64,000 nucleotides of DNA from Peptoniphilaceae bacterium (GCA_030152565.1 JASLJE010000006.1:1-64000), one strand, 5' to 3'. Counted from the first letter of the stretch, positions 8,442 through 16,898 are shown. The notes: generated by a model not told the origin, from the sequence alone. Numbers and translations: made by a program.

Positions 8442-9536
8442 ATGAGAAGATTAGGTATATCAATATATCCTGATAAATCTTCAGTGGCTGATATGAAAAA
8501 TTACCTAGAAAAAGCTAGCCAGGCTGGCTTTTCTAGAATTTTCTCCAATCTTTTATCAGCAGAAGATGGAAAGGAACAAATTAAAAAAGACTTTTTAGAA
8601 ATAAATAGATTTGCCAAGGACTTGGGCTACGAAATAATAGTAGACGTTAATCCTAGAGTATTTAAAGACTTGGATATAGACTATAAGGACCTTTCATTTT
8701 TTAAGGAAATAGAGGCAGATGGAATCAGACTAGACCAAGGTTTTACTGGCATGGAAGAAGCCATGATGACCTTTAATCCAGAAGACTTAAAAGTTGAGAT
8801 CAACATGAGTATGGATACCCATACAATTGATACAATCATGGATTATAGACCAAATAAATATAACCTTATAGGCTGTCATAATTTTTATCCTCACAATTAT
8901 TCAGCCCTACCTCTTGATTTCTTTATAAGAACATCCAAGAAATTTAATGAATACAAGTTGAGAACAGCGGCCTTTGTTACCAGTCAAAATGCCAATACCT
9001 TTGGCCCTTGGCCAGTGACTCAAGGTCTTCCAACCCTTGAAATGCACAGAAATCTACCTTTAGATGTTCAGGTTAAACACATGATAGCCCTAGACTTGGT
9101 AGACGATATTTTAATATCTAACTGCTATCCATCAGATGAAGAGTTGGATAAGTTAAGCAATTTACCTCTTGATAAGGTTATTTTTGATGTTGAGTTAAGA
9201 GACGACATACCAGAACTTATGAAAAAAATAGTAATAGAAGAACCTCATTTTTACAGGGGAGACGTATCTGATTATATGATTAGATCTACCATGTCTAGAG
9301 TAAAATACAAGGGAGAAGACTTCCCAGTATTTAATGCTCCTAAGACTATTAAAAGAGGGGATATAATTATAGAATCAAATGACTATGGCCACTATGCCGG
9401 TGAGCTACAAATAGCTACTAGAGATATGGAAAACTCAGGACTTTCCAATGTTGTTGGAAGAATAGTAGAGGATGAAGTATTTATTTTAGATGCTATGAAG
9501 CCTTGGCAAAAATTTGGTTTTAGGTTGAAAAAATGA
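8442..9536 (+). CDS. mupG: MupG-like 6-phospho-N-acetylmuramidase (DUF871)
   Basis: A 364-residue protein of the DUF871/MupG family. It has an N-terminal TIM-barrel part (about residues 1-240, opening L-G-I-S-I-Y-P-D-K-S) and a C-terminal cyclophilin-like beta part (about 250-364). In Staphylococcus aureus MupG hydrolyses MurNAc-6-P-GlcNAc to MurNAc-6-P and GlcNAc in the cytoplasm, next to murQ, murR and a PTS gene. The same companions are present here, which strongly supports the function. AGGAGAG lies shortly before the ATG, and the stop overlaps the kinase start by four bases. The symbol rests on family and context. Confidence 0.88.
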   Translation: MRRLGISIYPDKSSVADMKNYLEKASQAGFSRIFSNLLSAEDGKEQIKKDFLEINRFAKDLGYEIIVDVNPRVFKDLDIDYKDLSFFKEIEADGIRLDQGFTGMEEAMMTFNPEDLKVEINMSMDTHTIDTIMDYRPNKYNLIGCHNFYPHNYSALPLDFFIRTSKKFNEYKLRTAAFVTSQNANTFGPWPVTQGLPTLEMHRNLPLDVQVKHMIALDLVDDILISNCYPSDEELDKLSNLPLDKVIFDVELRDDIPELMKKIVIEEPHFYRGDVSDYMIRSTMSRVKYKGEDFPVFNAPKTIKRGDIIIESNDYGHYAGELQIATRDMENSGLSNVVGRIVEDEVFILDAMKPWQKFGFRLKK

Positions 9537-10411
9537 AAATAATAGCTATTGACGCTGGTGGTACTAGCACTAAATTTGCCCTATATGGGCCAGATGAAAG
9601 GCCTTTAGATGAGTTAAAGTTATCCACCTGCCACATCTTGCAAGTTGGACCAGAAAAGATGATTGAAATCCTAAAGGAAGGAATAGAAGAACTAGCCAAA
9701 AGAAATAAGCTGGATGACTACTATTTATCCTTTGGTATGGCAGGCTATGGAAGAGATGAGAAAATAAAAAAAACTATAGAAGAAGCCATAGATAAAAACT
9801 TTGACAAGTATGTTCTAGCCAATGATGTAGAAATAGCTTTAAAGGCTGCCTTTCCCCAAGAAGACGGAATTATTTTAATAGCAGGAACCGGATCTATAGC
9901 CTATAGAAAGACTGATCAAGGCTATATTAGGTCTGGGGGCTGGGGCTATAAAATAGGAGATGAGGGAAGCGGTTATTGGATAGGTAGGAAGGCTTTAGAA
10001 TACTTTACTAAACAAGCAGATAAAAGACTGGAAAAGACAGAACTCTACCAGGCTCTTAAGGACTACTATGGCCTGGAAAATGATTTTGACTTAATTTCAG
10101 TAAGTTCTAACTTGGATAGAAAAGAAACAGCTGAGCTTTCTAGGCTGGTAGCCCAACTAGCCCAGGCTGGAGATAAGGCTTGTATGGAGATTTTAGACCA
10201 GGCAAGCTGGGAGCTAAGTCTTTTAGTCAAGGCTCTTGCCCATGCTGATAAGCCTAATAGATTGGCCCTAATAGGGGGAGCCTTTAATTCAGGTGATTTA
10301 TTTATAGACCTTTTGAGCAAACACTTAGGACCTAACTTCCAAGTGGCCAAGTCTAAAAATCCGCCTGAATATGGAGCCTATCTTTTGGCCAAGGAAAAGT
10401 TTTATGACTGA
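9533..10411 (+). CDS. BadF/BadG-type N-acetylglucosamine/N-acetylmuramate kinase
   Basis: A 292-residue ASKHA-fold kinase. It shows the phosphate-1 motif I-A-I-D-A-G-G-T-S-T-K, phosphate-2 L-I-A-G-T-G-S-I-A, the G-G-W-G-Y-K-I-G-D-E-G-S-G block typical of GlcNAc kinases, and the adenosine motif L-I-G-G-A-F-N-S-G near the C-terminus. MurK of Clostridium acetobutylicum, in this family, phosphorylates both GlcNAc and MurNAc at C6. Here it would rescue the unphosphorylated sugar that MupG or the GH4 enzyme leaves after splitting a disaccharide. Its start overlaps MupG by four bases and its end overlaps the esterase by eight, so the three are translationally coupled. Confidence 0.9.
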   Translation: MKIIAIDAGGTSTKFALYGPDERPLDELKLSTCHILQVGPEKMIEILKEGIEELAKRNKLDDYYLSFGMAGYGRDEKIKKTIEEAIDKNFDKYVLANDVEIALKAAFPQEDGIILIAGTGSIAYRKTDQGYIRSGGWGYKIGDEGSGYWIGRKALEYFTKQADKRLEKTELYQALKDYYGLENDFDLISVSSNLDRKETAELSRLVAQLAQAGDKACMEILDQASWELSLLVKALAHADKPNRLALIGGAFNSGDLFIDLLSKHLGPNFQVAKSKNPPEYGAYLLAKEKFYD

Positions 10412-11189
10412 TCTATATTTAGTAGAGGCCCTGGACCAGGCCAGTGATCAGTCCCAGGTCTTCTTTTCAACCATCTATTCAAAAGAATTAAATATTGATT
10501 GGAATTTTGCCCTTTACAGGCCTAGAAGGCTGGATAGAGATAGTAGGATACTTTATTTCTTCCACGGGGCCTATGGATCCTATAAAAACGTATTAGACCA
10601 CACAAATATAAAGGCCAAGATGGACTTATGGCTAGAAAAAAATGACATACCCAATACAATTATTGTATTTGTAGATGGCTTTAATAGTTTCTATATAGAT
10701 AGCGACCAGTACAAGATGGAATCAGCCCTTATAAAGGATCTTCTTCCTCAAATTGAAGGACTCTTTGACAAGGACTTTAGTCCAAAAGAAAGATACTTGG
10801 CCGGCATATCCATGGGAGGCCACGGAGCCCTTAGGCTGGGCTTAAAATATGAAGAATTGTTTTCTGGTCTTCTTGCCATATCACCAGCTATTTGGTATGA
10901 GACTAGAAAGGAATATCCCAACTATTTATGGAATTTATTTAGAAGGGATGGGGTCTTTGATGAGGACCTTTGGATGAGCTATCACCCTGCCAAGTTATTA
11001 GGAAAGTCGGTAGATATGAAAATAGAGATAATAACAGGTAGAAGTGATAGTCTGGTGCCCTATGAAAACATAGAGAGGTTTTCAAAAGAGGCAGGCAAAC
11101 TTGTCCAGGTAACCTATCTTGACAAGGGGGATCATTCATGGCCTTTTTGGGACCAGGCCCTAGATAAACTGAAGGATATCATAAGATAA
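10404..11189 (+). CDS. Alpha/beta-hydrolase esterase (esterase D-like)
   Basis: A 261-residue serine esterase of the putative-esterase family (PF00756). The nucleophile elbow is G-I-S-M-G-G with Ser136; H-G-A-Y-G at 54-58 fits the oxyanion region, and a histidine in D-H-S-W-P-F-W near the end completes the likely triad. There is no signal peptide, so it acts in the cytoplasm. I chose the ATG at 10404 because AAGGAAAA stands just upstream; an in-frame ATG at 10371 would bury 41 bases in the kinase. In this operon it may strip O-acetyl or other ester groups from imported cell-wall sugars; that role is inferred from position. Confidence 0.82.
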   Translation: MTDLYLVEALDQASDQSQVFFSTIYSKELNIDWNFALYRPRRLDRDSRILYFFHGAYGSYKNVLDHTNIKAKMDLWLEKNDIPNTIIVFVDGFNSFYIDSDQYKMESALIKDLLPQIEGLFDKDFSPKERYLAGISMGGHGALRLGLKYEELFSGLLAISPAIWYETRKEYPNYLWNLFRRDGVFDEDLWMSYHPAKLLGKSVDMKIEIITGRSDSLVPYENIERFSKEAGKLVQVTYLDKGDHSWPFWDQALDKLKDIIR

Positions 11190-11216
11190 ACCCGCCTAAG
11201 GGTTTATCTTATTTTA
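11181..11216 (+). terminator. Terminator of the amino-sugar operon
   Basis: A perfect 13-base stem (ATAAGATAAACCC against GGGTTTATCTTAT) with a six-base loop and a following TTTAAT. It includes the stop codon of the esterase and closes the operon that begins at 2844. Confidence 0.85.
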
Positions 11217-11460
11217 ATAATATGATAAAATTAACCTTTAGTGCCCTAAAATAAGGAATTAAAAAGTTTTAATAATAATTAACAAATAGAAAACAGAATA
11301 AATATGAAATTAATATTATATTAATAAGTTGAGATTTAATGTAAGGGCCCAGGCCCCAATCCTCTTACATAAAGGCTACATCTATTTACACAAGCCTGAA
11401 AAAGATTGAGAATTAGTCGAAAAAAACTTTTGATTAATAGAATTAAGAAAAAATTTATAG
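11217..11460. other. Gene-free AT-rich stretch between the amino-sugar and ruv operons
   Basis: No coding frame is supported in the roughly 300 bases between the esterase and the next gene. It contains a 15-base AT palindrome at 11310-11324, and a hairpin at 11339-11370 (ATGTAAG with CTTACAT plus two inner pairs, GC-rich loop) without a U-tract. The hairpin could be a leader or small-RNA structure, but nothing identifies it. Confidence 0.4.
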
Positions 11461-11466
11461 TATAAT
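11461..11466 (+). promoter_or_regulatory. Probable -10 box for the ruv operon
   Basis: TATAAT lies 34 bases before the ATG of the next gene, behind an A-rich tract. The only TTG-type -35 candidate (TTGATT at 11430) is 25 bases away, so the -35 is weak or degenerate. Confidence 0.45.
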
Positions 11467-11500
11467 ATTAGTTACAAATTTGTTGCGGGGGAGGCTAATA

Positions 11501-12217
11501 ATGAGTGAAAAAAGCTTAGATTTTGAACAGAGCTTGGAATACCAATTTTTATATAATGACGATCCAAACTCTATATTCATACTTTTATCTTGGCTGGATA
11601 ATAGAAATCTATATGACAATTTAATACCTAAGTATAGCGTTGGAAAAGCCCTTGCGACAGGATTGAGAAGAAGTCTTGGAAAGAGAGAGGACAAGGAGGC
11701 CATTATAGATGCCATCCTTAGACTGATAGGAGATGACCTTAATAGGCTGGAGCTTGCCTTTATTATCAAGGCCTATAGGAAGGGGTACTATGACTCTAGA
11801 AAGATAGACTCTCTGGAAAGACTGGCCTTAAACCATTTTCATCCCAATGAATTAATGGACAGGAAGGTCTTATTTCACAATTCCAAAAGTCATGAAGTAA
11901 AGAATTTTAAGGATGATTTAAACAAGTGTATCTGTACTGACAAGGATATAGCCGGCATGGAAGACTATGTAACCTTGTTTCTAGAGAGAAACTGTAAGAA
12001 GAAAATTTTTAATGTTAATTACTACATAAACAAGCAAATAGTTGTGGATTATTCTAACCTGGGCATGCTTAGGGTAGAAGGACAAAACCTTACTATAAAG
12101 GAATTGGAATTAATTTATAATAAGGTTTTATATTACGTTAATAGGAGTTTAAAAACAGCTTATAAGAATCAGTATTGGTATGCCATAAATGACGCTGTTT
12201 TAAAAAGATATATATGA
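11501..12217 (+). CDS. Hypothetical protein upstream of ruvC
   Basis: I do not recognise this 238-residue protein. It is soluble, charged and probably mostly helical in its first half (L-R-R-S-L-G-K-R, A-I-I-D-A-I-L-R-L-I). Cysteines near residues 142-144 (C-I-C) and 172 do not form an obvious metal site. The ATG at 11501 follows GGGGAGG by seven bases; a longer frame from a TTG at 11480 has no ribosome site. Its last four bases overlap the ruvC start, so it is the first gene of the ruvCAB operon and may act with Holliday-junction processing, though position is the only hint. Confidence 0.8.
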   Translation: MSEKSLDFEQSLEYQFLYNDDPNSIFILLSWLDNRNLYDNLIPKYSVGKALATGLRRSLGKREDKEAIIDAILRLIGDDLNRLELAFIIKAYRKGYYDSRKIDSLERLALNHFHPNELMDRKVLFHNSKSHEVKNFKDDLNKCICTDKDIAGMEDYVTLFLERNCKKKIFNVNYYINKQIVVDYSNLGMLRVEGQNLTIKELELIYNKVLYYVNRSLKTAYKNQYWYAINDAVLKRYI

Positions 12218-12708
12218 TTATATTAGGTATAGATCCTGGCATAGCCCTGGTGGGTTATGGCCTGGTAGAGTTTATAGGAAATAAGTTTAGACTTTTAGAA
12301 TACGGTGTTATTCAAACCCATGTCAGCCAGTCTACAGATGACAGGCTGAAAATAATATATGACCAAATGTTGGAAATTATAGATGAATATGAACCAGATG
12401 AGGTGGTCTATGAAAAGTTATTCCACCAAAAAAACACTAAGACCTTTATCAATGTAAGTCAAGCCAGGGGAGTTGAAATCTTGGCTGCCAAGGTTAGGGG
12501 GCTGGACGTATATGAATATACTCCCCTACAGATAAAGACTGCCCTAACAGGCTATGGTAGGGCTGATAAAAGACAGATGCAAGAGGCTGTAAAAAGGATT
12601 TTATCCCTAAAGGAAATACCTAGACCAGATGACGCTGCCGATGCTTTGGCCATAGCTATTTGCCACTGCTTTAGCATAAAGTTTAAAGATATGTTTAAGA
12701 TGAAATAG
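12214..12708 (+). CDS. ruvC: Holliday junction resolvase RuvC
   Basis: RuvC cuts four-way DNA junctions in recombination and repair. The 164-residue protein carries the four acidic active-site residues at the expected places: Asp7 (G-I-D-P-G), Glu67 (Y-E-K-L-F), Asp140 and Asp143 (D-D-A-A-D-A-L-A). It overlaps the upstream gene by four bases and is followed ten bases later by ruvA, whose product works with RuvB as the branch-migration motor. Confidence 0.97.
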   Translation: MIILGIDPGIALVGYGLVEFIGNKFRLLEYGVIQTHVSQSTDDRLKIIYDQMLEIIDEYEPDEVVYEKLFHQKNTKTFINVSQARGVEILAAKVRGLDVYEYTPLQIKTALTGYGRADKRQMQEAVKRILSLKEIPRPDDAADALAIAICHCFSIKFKDMFKMK

Positions 12709-12718
12709 AGGTGTAAAA

Positions 12719-13312
12719 TTGTATTCATATATAATAGGAGATGTAAAGACTATAGGTGAGGATTTTATTGTCTTAGAAAATAATGGAATCGGCTATATGA
12801 TTCAGGCCTCAGCAAGGACTATAGCAAAATATAATATAAATGAGACCTATAAAGTACACACTGCATATATTTTAAGAGATGATGGAGTGTTTTTATATGG
12901 TTTTTATTCAAAGGAAGAATTAGACATGTTTTACATGTTGACTTCAGTTTCTTCTATAGGCCCGAAAAATGGCCTATCCATCCTATCAACCCTATCAGTA
13001 TTGACCATTAAGTTAGCCATAATAAATAATGATATAAAGACCTTGTCCCAGGCTCCTGGTGTTGGTAAAAAGACAGCCAGTAGGATTATACTAGAGCTTT
13101 CAGACAAGATTAAGGATGTGGAAATAAGTCCTGAAGAAGTTGAAGAGGACAAGGAAGAGCTTAAGTCTATGGATAACTATAAGATTGCCATGGATGCCCT
13201 AATCAATTTAGGATATACTAGAAATGATGCCACCAAGGCTTTAGCAGGCCTGGATGTGGGAGAAATGGAACTACAAGACATAATAAAACTTGCTCTTAAA
13301 AACATTGGATAG
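12719..13312 (+). CDS. ruvA: Holliday junction branch-migration protein RuvA
   Basis: RuvA binds Holliday junctions as a tetramer and loads the RuvB helicase. The 197-residue protein has the N-terminal OB domain, the helix-hairpin-helix region (A-P-G-V-G-K-K-T-A-S-R-I near residue 118) and the C-terminal RuvB-binding domain (A-L-I-N-L-G-Y). Translation starts at TTG, six bases after AGGTG; no ATG fits. It lies between ruvC and ruvB. Confidence 0.96.
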   Translation: MYSYIIGDVKTIGEDFIVLENNGIGYMIQASARTIAKYNINETYKVHTAYILRDDGVFLYGFYSKEELDMFYMLTSVSSIGPKNGLSILSTLSVLTIKLAIINNDIKTLSQAPGVGKKTASRIILELSDKIKDVEISPEEVEEDKEELKSMDNYKIAMDALINLGYTRNDATKALAGLDVGEMELQDIIKLALKNIG

Positions 13313-13324
13313 GATGATGATATA

Positions 13325-14326
13325 GTGGAAAATAGAATTGTAGGATCTTCAGCTTTAAATGAGGATGAAAACAACGATTATAGTCTTAGGCCCAGATGGT
13401 TAAATGAATACATAGGCCAGGACTTATCAAAGAAAAAATTAAATATATTTATAGAGGCGGCCAAGAAGAGAAATGAGGCCCTAGACCACGTTCTCTTACA
13501 AGGACCACCAGGCCTGGGTAAGACTACCCTGGCCAATATAATAGCCAATGAGATGGGAGTTAATATAAAGGTTACCTCTGGTCCGGCTATAGAAAGACCT
13601 GGGGACTTGGCCAGCATTTTGACCAATCTTCAGGAGTACGACGTACTTTTCATAGATGAAATCCACAGGATTAATAGGTCGGTAGAAGAAGTTCTTTATC
13701 CTGCCATGGAAGACTTTGCCCTGGATATAATAGTGGGCAAGGGGCCATCAGCCCAAAGTCTAAGAATAGACTTGGAAAAGTTTACCCTGATAGGGGCAAC
13801 TACCAAGGCCGGCATGTTAAGTTCGCCTTTGAGAGATAGGTTTGGAGTCCTAATGGGCTTGGAACTTTACTCATCAGATGATTTGGCCAAGATAATTACC
13901 AGGTCAGCCAGCATTTTAAATGTGGAGATAGATGACGAGTCTGCTAGGGAGATAGGTAAAAGGTCTAGGGGAACACCTAGAATAGCCAATAGGCTATTGA
14001 AAAGAGTTAGGGACTATGCCCAGGTTCTAGGGGATGGAACCATAGATATGGAAACCACCCAAAAGGCTTTAAAGCTTTTAGAAGTAGATGAGATGGGCCT
14101 GGATCAATTAGACAAAAAGATAGTTATGACCATGATTGAAAACTTTAATGGAGGGCCAGTTGGTCTAGATACCATAGCAGCCTCTACTGGTGAAGAGTCG
14201 GTAACTATAGAGGATGTCTATGAACCATATCTACTACAAATAGGATTTTTAAATAGGACTCCTAGAGGGAGAATCCTAACTAAGAAGGCCTATGAGCACT
14301 ACGATATTAAATACGGGGAAGACTAG
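13325..14326 (+). CDS. ruvB: Holliday junction DNA helicase RuvB
   Basis: RuvB is the AAA+ motor that drives branch migration. The 333-residue protein shows Walker A (G-P-P-G-L-G-K-T-T), Walker B (L-F-I-D-E-I-H-R), the sensor-1 region (G-A-T-T-K-A-G) and the arginine finger region (S-P-L-R-D-R-F-G), then a winged-helix end. The GTG at 13325 is the only start after the in-frame stop of ruvA. Confidence 0.97.
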   Translation: MENRIVGSSALNEDENNDYSLRPRWLNEYIGQDLSKKKLNIFIEAAKKRNEALDHVLLQGPPGLGKTTLANIIANEMGVNIKVTSGPAIERPGDLASILTNLQEYDVLFIDEIHRINRSVEEVLYPAMEDFALDIIVGKGPSAQSLRIDLEKFTLIGATTKAGMLSSPLRDRFGVLMGLELYSSDDLAKIITRSASILNVEIDDESAREIGKRSRGTPRIANRLLKRVRDYAQVLGDGTIDMETTQKALKLLEVDEMGLDQLDKKIVMTMIENFNGGPVGLDTIAASTGEESVTIEDVYEPYLLQIGFLNRTPRGRILTKKAYEHYDIKYGED

Positions 14327-14329
14327 AAA

Positions 14330-15352
14330 ATGAACACAAATGAATTTGATTACCAACTAGACGATAAATTTATAGCCCAACATCCAGAGGCAAAAAGAGA
14401 AAATTGCAAGCTGATGATAGTGGACAAAAAAGAAGGAAGTATAGAAAACAAAAGGTTTTTTAATATAATAGAATATTTAAATCCAGGAGACACTCTGGTT
14501 TTAAATGATACCAAGGTCCTACCTGCCAGGCTTTTTGGCCATAGGAAGGACAGGGAGGAATCCATAGAAGTTTTAATCTTAAAAAATACAAAGGGAAATA
14601 TTTGGAATTGTTTGGTTAAGCCAGGCAAGAAGATGAAACTTGGAACTAGGGTTTACTTTGGAGACCTGTTAGAGGCTGAGGTTATAGATATACTAGAAGA
14701 CGGACAAAGGGTTGTAGAGTTTTTCTATGAAGGGATTTTTGAAGAAATCTTGGACCAATTAGGATCCATGCCCCTACCGCCTTATATTACAGAAAAACTG
14801 GAAGACAAGAGCCAGTATCAAACTGTTTACGCCAAACACAATGGTTCGGCAGCAGCACCTACAGCAGGCCTTCACTTTAGCAAGGAATTATTGAGTGAAA
14901 TTGAGAAAAAGGGTATAAATATAGCGTATGTAACTCTTCACGTAGGTTTGGGAACCTTTAGACCTGTCAAGGTAGAAGATGTTACCAAGCACAAGATGCA
15001 CTCTGAGTTTATTCAAATAAACCAAGAGACTGCAGACTTGATAAATGCTACCAAGGCCAAGGGGAAGAAGATTGTGGCAGTAGGAACCACCTCAGTGAGA
15101 ACCCTAGAGTCAGTTTATGACAAGTTGGGAAAATTAGAAGAATATTCAGGTTGGACAGAAATATTTATTTACCCAGGATTTGAATTTAAGGTAATAGATA
15201 GTCTAATAACCAATTTCCACTTGCCAAAGTCAACTCTACTTATGTTGGTTAGTGCCCTATCAAGTAAAAAAATAATGTTAAATGCATATGAAGAAGCAAA
15301 AAAGAATGATTATAGGTTCTTTAGCTTTGGAGATGCCATGTTAATAAAATAG
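14330..15352 (+). CDS. queA: S-adenosylmethionine:tRNA ribosyltransferase-isomerase QueA
   Basis: QueA transfers and rearranges the ribosyl group of SAM to make epoxyqueuosine from preQ1-tRNA. Length (340) and blocks such as L-V-L-N-D-T-K-V-L-P-A-R-L and H-V-G-L-G-T-F-R-P-V identify it. It begins three bases after ruvB and is followed by tgt, which inserts preQ1, so the two queuosine steps are co-expressed. Confidence 0.97.
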   Translation: MNTNEFDYQLDDKFIAQHPEAKRENCKLMIVDKKEGSIENKRFFNIIEYLNPGDTLVLNDTKVLPARLFGHRKDREESIEVLILKNTKGNIWNCLVKPGKKMKLGTRVYFGDLLEAEVIDILEDGQRVVEFFYEGIFEEILDQLGSMPLPPYITEKLEDKSQYQTVYAKHNGSAAAPTAGLHFSKELLSEIEKKGINIAYVTLHVGLGTFRPVKVEDVTKHKMHSEFIQINQETADLINATKAKGKKIVAVGTTSVRTLESVYDKLGKLEEYSGWTEIFIYPGFEFKVIDSLITNFHLPKSTLLMLVSALSSKKIMLNAYEEAKKNDYRFFSFGDAMLIK

Positions 15353-15360
15353 GAGATGTT

Positions 15361-16476
15361 ATGGGAATAAAATATGAATTAGTAAAAAAATCTTCTGAAT
15401 GTGAGGCCAGGGCGGGAGTAATACACACTCCTCATGGAGACATAAAAACTCCAGTTTTTATGCCTGTTGGAACCAGGGCCACAGTAAAGACTATGACGCC
15501 AGAAGAGTTAAAGGATATAAATGCACAAATAATACTGGGAAATACCTACCACCTTTACCTTAAACCAGGTGATGACATAGTAAAGGAAGCGGGGGGCCTT
15601 CATAAGTTTATGAACTGGGATAGGCCTATTTTAACTGACAGTGGTGGCTTCCAAGTATTTAGCTTAAATAAAATTAGAAAAATTAGTGAAAAGGGAGTGG
15701 AGTTTAGATCCCATATAGACGGATCAAAACACTTTATATCTCCTGAAAAATCCATAGAGATTCAAAAAAACCTAGGTTCTGATATTATGATGGCCTTTGA
15801 TGAATGTGTAGGCTATCCAGCAGATCATGACTATGTTGAACAATCCATGGAAAGAACCCTTAGATGGTTGGACAGGTGTGTAGACACCCATACCAATCCA
15901 GACCAGGCTCTTTTTGGTATTGTTCAAGGAGGCATGTATAAGGATTTGAGAGAAATCAGTGCTAGAGAGACTATAAAAAGAGACTGTGACGGTTTTGCAG
16001 TGGGAGGCCTAAGTGTAGGTGAACCCAAGGAAGAAATGATAGATATTTTAAGATTTACCACTCCGCTTTTACCTGAAGACAAACCAAGGTATAATATGGG
16101 TGTGGGAACGCCAGACTACTTATTTGAATCAGTAGAGGCTGGTATAGATATGGCTGACTGTGTTTTACCAACCAGGATAGCTAGAAATGGTACAGCTATT
16201 ACGTCAAGGGGAAATCTGGTAGTAAGAAATGCTAAATATGCCAGAGATTTTTCACCTCTTGACCACGAATGTGACTGCTATACATGTAAGAACTACTCCA
16301 GGGCCTATATTAGACATTTAATAAATGTAAATGAAATTCTTGGAGCTAGATTATTGACAATTCACAATTTACACTTTTTAATTCACATGATGGAAAATAT
16401 TAGACAATCCATCATTGAAGATAGATTCTTGGACTATAAGAAAGAATTCTATGAAAAATTTGGTTATGAAGACTAG
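15361..16476 (+). CDS. tgt: Queuine tRNA-guanine transglycosylase Tgt
   Basis: Tgt exchanges guanine-34 of GUN-anticodon tRNAs for preQ1. The 371-residue protein has the substrate motif D-S-G-G-F-Q-V-F-S-L near residue 90, F-G-I-V-Q-G-G near 180, and the zinc site C-D-C-Y-T-C-K with a downstream histidine near the C-terminus. It sits between queA and yajC, a very common order in bacteria. Confidence 0.97.
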   Translation: MGIKYELVKKSSECEARAGVIHTPHGDIKTPVFMPVGTRATVKTMTPEELKDINAQIILGNTYHLYLKPGDDIVKEAGGLHKFMNWDRPILTDSGGFQVFSLNKIRKISEKGVEFRSHIDGSKHFISPEKSIEIQKNLGSDIMMAFDECVGYPADHDYVEQSMERTLRWLDRCVDTHTNPDQALFGIVQGGMYKDLREISARETIKRDCDGFAVGGLSVGEPKEEMIDILRFTTPLLPEDKPRYNMGVGTPDYLFESVEAGIDMADCVLPTRIARNGTAITSRGNLVVRNAKYARDFSPLDHECDCYTCKNYSRAYIRHLINVNEILGARLLTIHNLHFLIHMMENIRQSIIEDRFLDYKKEFYEKFGYED

Positions 16477-16484
16477 GAGGCAAT

Positions 16485-16841
16485 ATGATATCTTTATTTA
16501 ACTTGGCAGCGCAAGCTCCAAAAGGAAACATGCTAAGCTCCCTGCTAATGATGGTGGGAGTTATAGTTCTTATGTACTTTATGATGATCAGACCTCAAAA
16601 GAAACAACAGGCTAAGATGAAGGAAACTATGGACAGTCTAAAAGTAGGCGACCAAATAGTTACCAGATCTGGCGTTAGGGGAAAGATTGTTAAGTTAGAC
16701 GATGTGGCTTTCGTTTTAGAAACTGGCGATAAAAACACTCAAATAGAGTTTTTAAGAGATGCTCTAATGTATGTCGTTACTCCAGTAGACAGTCATGAAG
16801 AAGTGACAGAAGAAGTAAAAGACGAAGAACAACAAGATTAG
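16485..16841 (+). CDS. yajC: Preprotein translocase accessory subunit YajC
   Basis: A 118-residue YajC protein with one membrane segment (about residues 18-37), a short basic stretch (R-P-Q-K-K-Q-Q), the conserved cytoplasmic domain with L-K-V-G-D-Q-I-V-T-R-S-G, and an acidic tail. YajC associates with SecDF at the Sec translocon. The gene ends the queA-tgt group and is followed by a hairpin terminator. Confidence 0.93.
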   Translation: MISLFNLAAQAPKGNMLSSLLMMVGVIVLMYFMMIRPQKKQQAKMKETMDSLKVGDQIVTRSGVRGKIVKLDDVAFVLETGDKNTQIEFLRDALMYVVTPVDSHEEVTEEVKDEEQQD

Positions 16842-16849
16842 GATTTTAG

Positions 16850-16881
16850 AAAATGAAAGGTGGTAGCACTTTTCATTTTTT
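16850..16881 (+). terminator. Terminator between yajC and recJ
   Basis: AAAATGAAAGGTG pairs with CACTTTTCATTTT (13 pairs, one G-U) around GTAG and runs into a U-tract. It separates the queA-tgt-yajC transcript from recJ. The recJ ribosome site follows nine bases later. Confidence 0.75.
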
Positions 16882-16898
16882 ACATAAATAGGAGTATT

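Noticed and set aside
11310..11324. TTAATAT-T-ATATTAA palindrome as an operator
   Set aside because: Only A and T in a very AT-rich spacer, so such symmetry is expected by chance; no second copy and no regulator nearby.
16859..16881. GGTGGTAGCAC before recJ looks like a T-box tail
   Set aside because: The core TGGNACCGCG is not matched, and the bases upstream are the end of yajC with no Stem I or specifier loop. It is a plain terminator.
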